A stretch of 49,328 nucleotides of DNA from Melioribacteraceae bacterium (GTDB taxonomy: Bacteria > Bacteroidota > Ignavibacteria > Ignavibacteriales > Melioribacteraceae). The DNA is taken from contig JANQIV010000231.1 of the NCBI GenBank assembly GCA_028282005.1, forward strand, positions 1 through 49,328, written 5' to 3'. The position numbers were made by a program, and so were the translations under genes. Below the pieces are notes generated by a model, which was not told the DNA's origin, made no database searches, and saw only the letters and a list, made by a program, of their open reading frames with translations. Below are positions 44,705-49,328 of this stretch, one piece after another. The first letter of the stretch is position 1. Every line of letters begins with the position of its first letter.

Positions 44705-46557
44705 TAAAAATCTCTAAACTGCATTTCATAAAGTTTGCTGTAAAGCCCGTTACTTTCTTTGATAAGTTCATCATGTGTTCCTTCTTGAATTATCTTACCT
44801 TGATCTAAAACAATAATTCGATTGGCATTTCTAATAGTACTTAGTCTGTGAGCTATTACAAATGTTGTCCTATCCTTCATTAGTCTTTCAATTGCTTCCT
44901 GAACAAGTTGCTCAGATTCATTATCCAAAGAAGACGTTGCTTCATCAAAAATCATTATAGGTGGATTCTTCAATAAGGCACGTGCAATCGAAATACGCTG
45001 TCTTTGTCCGCCGGATAACTTTGTACCACGTTCACCGATAATGGTATCATAACCATTTGGTAATTCTAAAATAAATTCATGGGCGTTTGCTGCTTTTGCA
45101 GCTCCAATAATTTCTTCTTCAGGGTAATTACTGAAACCATATGCAATATTATTTTTAACAGGCTCATTAAACAACACAACCTCTTGTGTAACAATACCCA
45201 TTAGCTTTCGGAGGTCATTTAATTTTATTTGCTTGATATTAATTCCATCTAACAGTATCTCACCATTGGCAACATCAAAAAAGCGTGGGAGCAAATCTAC
45301 AACTGTTGTCTTACCGGCACCACTGCTGCCCACAAAAGCGATTATTTCACCTTTATTAACTGTAAAATTTATACCTTTTAAAACCAACTCATCTGAATCG
45401 TCATAGTGAAATCTGACGTCTTTATACTCAACTTTTGCGTTAAAATCGTCTACCGAGACAGAATCTTCAGTATCTTTTATTTTTGGTTCTGTTTCTAAAA
45501 TTTCAAAAACCCTATCTGCTGCCGCACTTGATTCTTGAATTCTGTTATTAATATTGCTCAACTCTTTTATTGGTGTCATCAAACTAAAAATCGCAAAAAG
45601 GAAACCGAGAAACTCACTAGCCTTTAACGCACCTTCTTCGAGGACGAGATGTCCGCCGTAATAAATCATGGCAGCACCGACCATAACACTTAATAATTCA
45701 GTTACAGGCGAAGATACATTTCTAATTCTTACCATCTTTAAGGCTTGTCTTCGTAAGCTGTCGGTTTGTTTTTTGAACTTATCATTTTCATATTTTTCCA
45801 TACCAAAAGCTTTTACAATTTTTACGCCTGATATCGTTTCGTGAAGAATTGTTGTTAGCTCAGACATTTTTTCTTGAAGGAATGTACTTTGCTTTCTGAG
45901 AATTTCACCGATTTTAGCAATCACTATTGATGAAGCGGGGATTACAATAATCGAGAACAAAGTCAATTTCCAGGTTATCGACAGAGCAATTCCGAGAAAA
46001 ACCACTATTGTTAAAGGCTCTCTGATAAGGTTAAAAAATATTGTTGAAACGCTTGTCTGAATTACGTAAACATCATTTAGTATTCGTGAAATTAAATTGC
46101 CGGTTTTTTCTCCTTTAAAGAAACCCATAGGCAATTTATGCAAATGAATATAGGCTTGATCACGTATACTTTTAATAACCCCTTGCTCAACATAAGCTAG
46201 GAAGAAAGCTTGGAGATAAGCAAACAAGTTCTTGCCAAAAAAGGCTAGAAAAATTAGAATACAAATTCTAAGCAATACTTTTGAAGGTTCACCGTCAAAA
46301 ATAAAATCTTGAAAAGATTGTTTTAGATTATCAAAGTAACCGGTTATAGAGTTTGAAGGGATACTACTTTCTTCAATTACTTTTTCTTGCTGGCTATTCG
46401 CAAACTTTGAATCTTGAAAAAGTGCATCCAACAACGGAATTGTTAAATATATTGATGCACCGTTTAGCAGTGCATATATTATCGTACAAATAATTGAGAG
46501 TGATAGGTGCTTCCAAAAGGGTTTTACGTAGTTTAAAATTTTGAAGTAAGTTTCCAA
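44704..46557 (-). CDS. MsbA-like ABC transporter (fused TMD-NBD)
   Basis: A 617-residue half-transporter of the exporter type with six N-terminal membrane helices (about 15-335) and a C-terminal ATPase. Walker A GSSGAGKT (410-417), Q-loop Gln458, signature LSGGQ (514-518) and Walker B IMIFDE (534-539) are intact. An extra loop of about 40 residues (50-90) lies between helices 1 and 2. It could flip lipid A core (MsbA) or lipid-linked glycan; the polysaccharide setting does not decide between them. It is tightly coupled to the wzy-like gene (TAATG). Confidence 0.9.
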   Translation of the reverse strand: METYFKILNYVKPFWKHLSLSIICTIIYALLNGASIYLTIPLLDALFQDSKFANSQQEKVIEESSIPSNSITGYFDNLKQSFQDFIFDGEPSKVLLRICILIFLAFFGKNLFAYLQAFFLAYVEQGVIKSIRDQAYIHLHKLPMGFFKGEKTGNLISRILNDVYVIQTSVSTIFFNLIREPLTIVVFLGIALSITWKLTLFSIIVIPASSIVIAKIGEILRKQSTFLQEKMSELTTILHETISGVKIVKAFGMEKYENDKFKKQTDSLRRQALKMVRIRNVSSPVTELLSVMVGAAMIYYGGHLVLEEGALKASEFLGFLFAIFSLMTPIKELSNINNRIQESSAAADRVFEILETEPKIKDTEDSVSVDDFNAKVEYKDVRFHYDDSDELVLKGINFTVNKGEIIAFVGSSGAGKTTVVDLLPRFFDVANGEILLDGINIKQIKLNDLRKLMGIVTQEVVLFNEPVKNNIAYGFSNYPEEEIIGAAKAANAHEFILELPNGYDTIIGERGTKLSGGQRQRISIARALLKNPPIMIFDEATSSLDNESEQLVQEAIERLMKDRTTFVIAHRLSTIRNANRIIVLDQGKIIQEGTHDELIKESNGLYSKLYEMQFRDF

Positions 46558-46570
46558 TAAAAAGATTTCC

Positions 46571-47749
46571 TTAGATTCTATTTATTCCACATCCATCTTT
46601 AACTTTTATTGAATCAATAAAGATGTCTTTAAATGGATTATAGATTATTATTTTCTTATCGTTAATCCATTGATCAAATATAACTAAATTACCATGCACT
46701 ATAAAATCAGTAGATTCACCTTGATCAAACTGAATCTGAATTTTACCATCTTTCAAATTTACGACAAACAATAATCCCGTAGTTCCTTCAAATGATAATA
46801 CACAATAATCTTTTAACCATTCTACTTTGATTATTTTTAATGAATCTCTAACTATCGGAATTGACTGGTTATTTATTTGATCAGTAATTGCATAGTTTAT
46901 AATCGATCCTTGAGCAAAAGATTCAATTTTGTATTTCATGCCCGGGGATGTTAATTCAACTTTATCTACTATTGGTATAGGGAATCCATCGTTTAATAAA
47001 TCATATTCTTCAAGAGTATCGGCAACTAATTCAAAATTGTTATTAAAAGTATTTTTTGCTCTAAAAATGTGTGACGAGTTAAGTGAATCTAAATAAGTAT
47101 AATAATTTGTGAACACTGAATCGTTTTCCCATTGAGAATAAATCTGCAGACCATCACCATATTTTTTTATTCTTTTTACTTTTCCCTTTGTAAACGAATA
47201 TAATTTAGCATCTATCACAAAAGGAAAACCTGCTCTGCTACCAATTGACAAAGCTGTATTGAAATTCAAGATTTTATTATTCGCACTTCTTTCAAGTCTA
47301 ACAATATCATTGCCCCATTTATTCCAAAGTAGGTTTATTTTCTCAGTATACAAATTATACGTGAATAGAGACTTTCGTTGATTTTCCATACCTACGAAAT
47401 AAATGTTGCTAAAATTATCATCCACTTTTTCATTTGAAGAAAGCTCAATAATTTCAAAGTCTTTAATCAATTCATCCGAATAAAATGAAAATGCTCTTTG
47501 TCCTGCATGAAATGTATTTTTGTAAAAACCAATTCTTATTTTTTTCGCAGGCCCTGAATCATCAAAATAGACTGAATCATCAATTGTAGATTTTAACTTA
47601 AGAAAAACCGAATTTATATTTTCATCAATGTTGAGGAGTTGAATTGAATAATCACCTTCTTCAACTTTGCCATAGTTTGTTTCCACCTTATCTTCTTTAC
47701 AAGAGATAAAAAAAAATAAGAATCCTGTAAATAGAATTATCTTTTTCAT
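46571..47749 (-). CDS. Putative beta-propeller-like lipoprotein
   Basis: This 392-residue protein is not of a family I recognise. Its N-terminus MKKIILFTGFLFFFISCKEDK is a lipoprotein signal with the lipobox Cys at 17. The rest is rich in beta strands with repeated short hydrophobic strands and turn-like Asn/Asp-Gly, as in WD/NHL-like propellers; repeat boundaries are not clear enough to count blades. It lies 1 base from the M50 protease gene and 13 from the ABC transporter gene in the same direction. The neighbouring Wzy-like protein carries a similar beta-rich insert, so both may act at the outer leaflet or periplasm. Confidence 0.7.
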   Translation of the reverse strand: MKKIILFTGFLFFFISCKEDKVETNYGKVEEGDYSIQLLNIDENINSVFLKLKSTIDDSVYFDDSGPAKKIRIGFYKNTFHAGQRAFSFYSDELIKDFEIIELSSNEKVDDNFSNIYFVGMENQRKSLFTYNLYTEKINLLWNKWGNDIVRLERSANNKILNFNTALSIGSRAGFPFVIDAKLYSFTKGKVKRIKKYGDGLQIYSQWENDSVFTNYYTYLDSLNSSHIFRAKNTFNNNFELVADTLEEYDLLNDGFPIPIVDKVELTSPGMKYKIESFAQGSIINYAITDQINNQSIPIVRDSLKIIKVEWLKDYCVLSFEGTTGLLFVVNLKDGKIQIQFDQGESTDFIVHGNLVIFDQWINDKKIIIYNPFKDIFIDSIKVKDGCGINRI

Positions 47750-47750
47750 G

Positions 47751-48425
47751 TTATAAAAAAATTCTCAAAATAAATTCTGTTACACTAACTACGAACATCA
47801 TAAAATACTTCCATAGGGGACTGTAAATAAAAAGGAATAAAATTATCGTTCCGTAAAAGCCAAGATTTAAAATTTTTGCTGTTATTTGATTTGGGAAAAG
47901 ATCAAATAAAATATGTGAGCCATCCAACGGTGGTATAGGTAACAAATTAAAGGCAAACAAGAACACATTAAAATAAACTGCCAATGTGAGTACCGAATTT
48001 AACCAACTATTTGTATCTGGAGTTAAAGCTTGATTTAGAAACAGCAATGATGCAAATAATAAAGCTAAAGCAAAATTTGAGACCGGACCAGCAACTGAAA
48101 CTAATGCATCATCTTTGTAGGGATTCTTAAAATTGTTCGGATTCACCGGAACTGGTTTTGCCCAACCAATAATCAGAAACCCGGATGCAAAAGCAATAAA
48201 GGGCATCAGTAAACTACCAACCAAATCTATATGCTTAATTGGATTTAATGTCATTCTGCCCTGATCCTTTGCAGTACTGTCACCAAGCTTATTTGCATAA
48301 TATGCGTGCGCAAATTCATGAACTGCAAGTGAGATAAAAAACAATGGTAAAAAAATCAAAAAATTTATGAGTCTTTCGTTTACTTGTATTTCGCCCAATT
48401 TATTTGCCCCTGGGATGATAATCAT
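47751..48425 (-). CDS. Site-2 protease family (M50) membrane metalloprotease
   Basis: The membrane-embedded zinc protease has the HEFAH motif (36-40 in this numbering) inside a hydrophobic helix. GRMTLNPIKHIDLVGSL and the second active-site segment IPPLDGSHIL follow. From 48425 (ATG) the product is 224 residues. Other starts are possible: a TTG at 48398, just after the xerD stop with AGGGG 8 bases upstream, and an ATG at 48497 that would overlap xerD far more. Substrate is unknown; family members act in regulated intramembrane proteolysis. It is not the longer RseP type with PDZ domains. Confidence 0.88.
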   Translation of the reverse strand: MIIIPGANKLGEIQVNERLINFLIFLPLFFISLAVHEFAHAYYANKLGDSTAKDQGRMTLNPIKHIDLVGSLLMPFIAFASGFLIIGWAKPVPVNPNNFKNPYKDDALVSVAGPVSNFALALLFASLLFLNQALTPDTNSWLNSVLTLAVYFNVFLFAFNLLPIPPLDGSHILFDLFPNQITAKILNLGFYGTIILFLFIYSPLWKYFMMFVVSVTEFILRIFL

Positions 48426-49293
48426 GAAATTCTTGTTTAATAAATTCTCTATCAATATGCGTATAGATTTGCGTAGTTGAAATATCAGCGTGTCCAAGCA
48501 TCTCTTGAACAGCTCTTAAATCAGCACCGCCTTCCAATAAATGTGTTGCAAAGCTATGACGAATGGTGTGTGGGTGCACTTCCTTTTTTATTCCAGCTTG
48601 TTCACAGTATTTCCTTAAAATTTTCCAAATACCCATTCTAGAAAGCTTTGTTCCTCTAACATTTAAAAAAACATGGTTGTGACTATACATTCGTTTTTCT
48701 AATAACGGCCTGAATTTTTGCAAATAACTTATCAACGAATCTATTGCACTTGAGCCAACAGGCACAATTCGATATTTATTGCCTTTACCCAAAACTCTTA
48801 CAACTTCTTCCTTTAATAACAAATCAGATATTTTTAAGTTTATCATCTCAGAAACACGAAATCCTGATGAATAAGATAATTCAAGTAGAGCTTTATCTCG
48901 GGCGCCTAATTTATTTTCAACATCCGGTTGTTCCAATAAATTAAAAATCTCATCAACAGTGAGCACTACCGGCAGCATACGTGTTAATTTAGTTGAAGAT
49001 AAATTCTCTGACGGATTTTTACTTATATATTTTTTCTTAAATAAATATTTAAAGAATCCTTTTAGTGATGATAAATACCTTGCTACAGTAGTACTTCCAA
49101 GTCCAATCTCTCTTTGCAAATTAAAATACTTTGAAATAATTGTTGAAGTAACTCCACTCCAATCATTAACGTCTTGTTCATTTGCAAAAGTTATAAATTT
49201 ATTGATATCATTGGAATATGACGTAATCGAATTATCTGATAAGTTTTTTTCTAACTTTAGAATAGCCAAATATTCTTTTAGGAAATCTTCCAT
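48400..49293 (-). CDS. xerD: Tyrosine recombinase XerD-like
   Basis: The 297-residue recombinase that resolves chromosome dimers at dif, usually with XerC. The SAM-like N-terminal domain (about 1-90) is followed by the catalytic domain. The active-site set is visible as Arg146, Lys170, His242 and Arg245 in HPHTIRH, His268 and Tyr277. Length matches XerC/XerD. The start overlaps the stop of the upstream gene by one base (TAATG). XerC versus XerD cannot be told with certainty from this copy alone; no integron or phage is nearby. Confidence 0.94.
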   Translation of the reverse strand: MEDFLKEYLAILKLEKNLSDNSITSYSNDINKFITFANEQDVNDWSGVTSTIISKYFNLQREIGLGSTTVARYLSSLKGFFKYLFKKKYISKNPSENLSSTKLTRMLPVVLTVDEIFNLLEQPDVENKLGARDKALLELSYSSGFRVSEMINLKISDLLLKEEVVRVLGKGNKYRIVPVGSSAIDSLISYLQKFRPLLEKRMYSHNHVFLNVRGTKLSRMGIWKILRKYCEQAGIKKEVHPHTIRHSFATHLLEGGADLRAVQEMLGHADISTTQIYTHIDREFIKQEFHDYHPRGK

Positions 49294-49328
49294 TAGTTTT
49301 CAGCAACAGCGTTTTCTAATTCTTCCTG
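49293..49328 (-). CDS. C-terminal end of a gene upstream of xerD (partial)
   Basis: The last 36 bases of the window read on the minus strand as an open frame ending QEELENAVAEN and TAA. The stop overlaps the xerD ATG (TAATG), the same coupling seen elsewhere here. It is too short to identify; the gene continues beyond the window. Confidence 0.45.
   Translation of the reverse strand, partial: QEELENAVAEN

Noticed and set aside
48400-49293. xerD as integrase of a mobile element
   Set aside because: Length and residues match the housekeeping Xer type, and no attachment sites, phage genes or tRNA lie nearby.

Overview
The window reads as chromosomal DNA of a low-GC, Gram-negative bacterium of the Bacteroidota/Ignavibacteriota side of the tree. 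The basis is a lipid A pathway (LpxB, LpxK), a TonB-dependent receptor with a carboxypeptidase-like N-terminal domain, MtnX-type and DUF374 proteins, a possible TAnnTTTG-type promoter, frequent TTG/GTG starts and palindromic intergenic repeats. The placement is inferred from protein style; no rRNA or tRNA gene is visible. Almost all the DNA is coding, and no gene-free stretch exceeds 300 bases.

Region 1 (about 0-7.6 kb, minus strand) is a metal-uptake block. Read in transcription order, it holds a DtxR/MntR-type regulator, a small GIY-YIG nuclease, a membrane-anchored DtxR-like protein fused to FeoA-like domains, a FeoB split into separate GTPase and permease genes, and a TonB-dependent receptor. 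A perfect 22-bp palindrome upstream of the regulator is a good operator candidate. The gaps of this block carry several palindromic repeats, and the GIY-YIG gene sits between the two hairpins of one of them. Region 2 (7.6-9.7 kb, minus strand) is a three-gene accessory cassette made of a DUF2971 protein flanked by two unknown membrane proteins.

Region 3 (9.9-31 kb, plus strand) is mostly core genome. It holds Fe-S assembly (mrp, Nfu-type), tpiA, a probably inactive membrane-bound GH2-like protein, smc, an MtnX-like phosphatase, an ICMT-like methyltransferase, a lipid A block (lpxB, DUF374 acyltransferase, lpxK), ppdK with an unusual lysine-rich tail, queA, ispD, plsY, gpsA and recG.

Region 4 (31.2-35 kb, plus strand) is a tight four-gene cluster of two divergent Ddl-like ATP-grasp ligases, a GNAT acetyltransferase and a lysine 2,3-aminomutase. 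It is the best candidate here for an undescribed pathway, possibly the making and conjugation or acetylation of beta-lysine.

Region 5 (35-49.3 kb, minus strand) is a surface-polysaccharide locus. In transcription order it runs from xerD, an M50 protease, a lipoprotein, an MsbA-like ABC transporter and a Wzy-like ligase/polymerase with a large beta-rich insertion, to a secreted H-type-lectin-like protein that ends at a terminator. It then continues with a PF05159-like capsule protein, a Wzx flippase, two GT4 glycosyltransferases, an initiating sugar-phosphate transferase and NAD kinase. The last 36 bases are the C-terminus of a further gene upstream of xerD.
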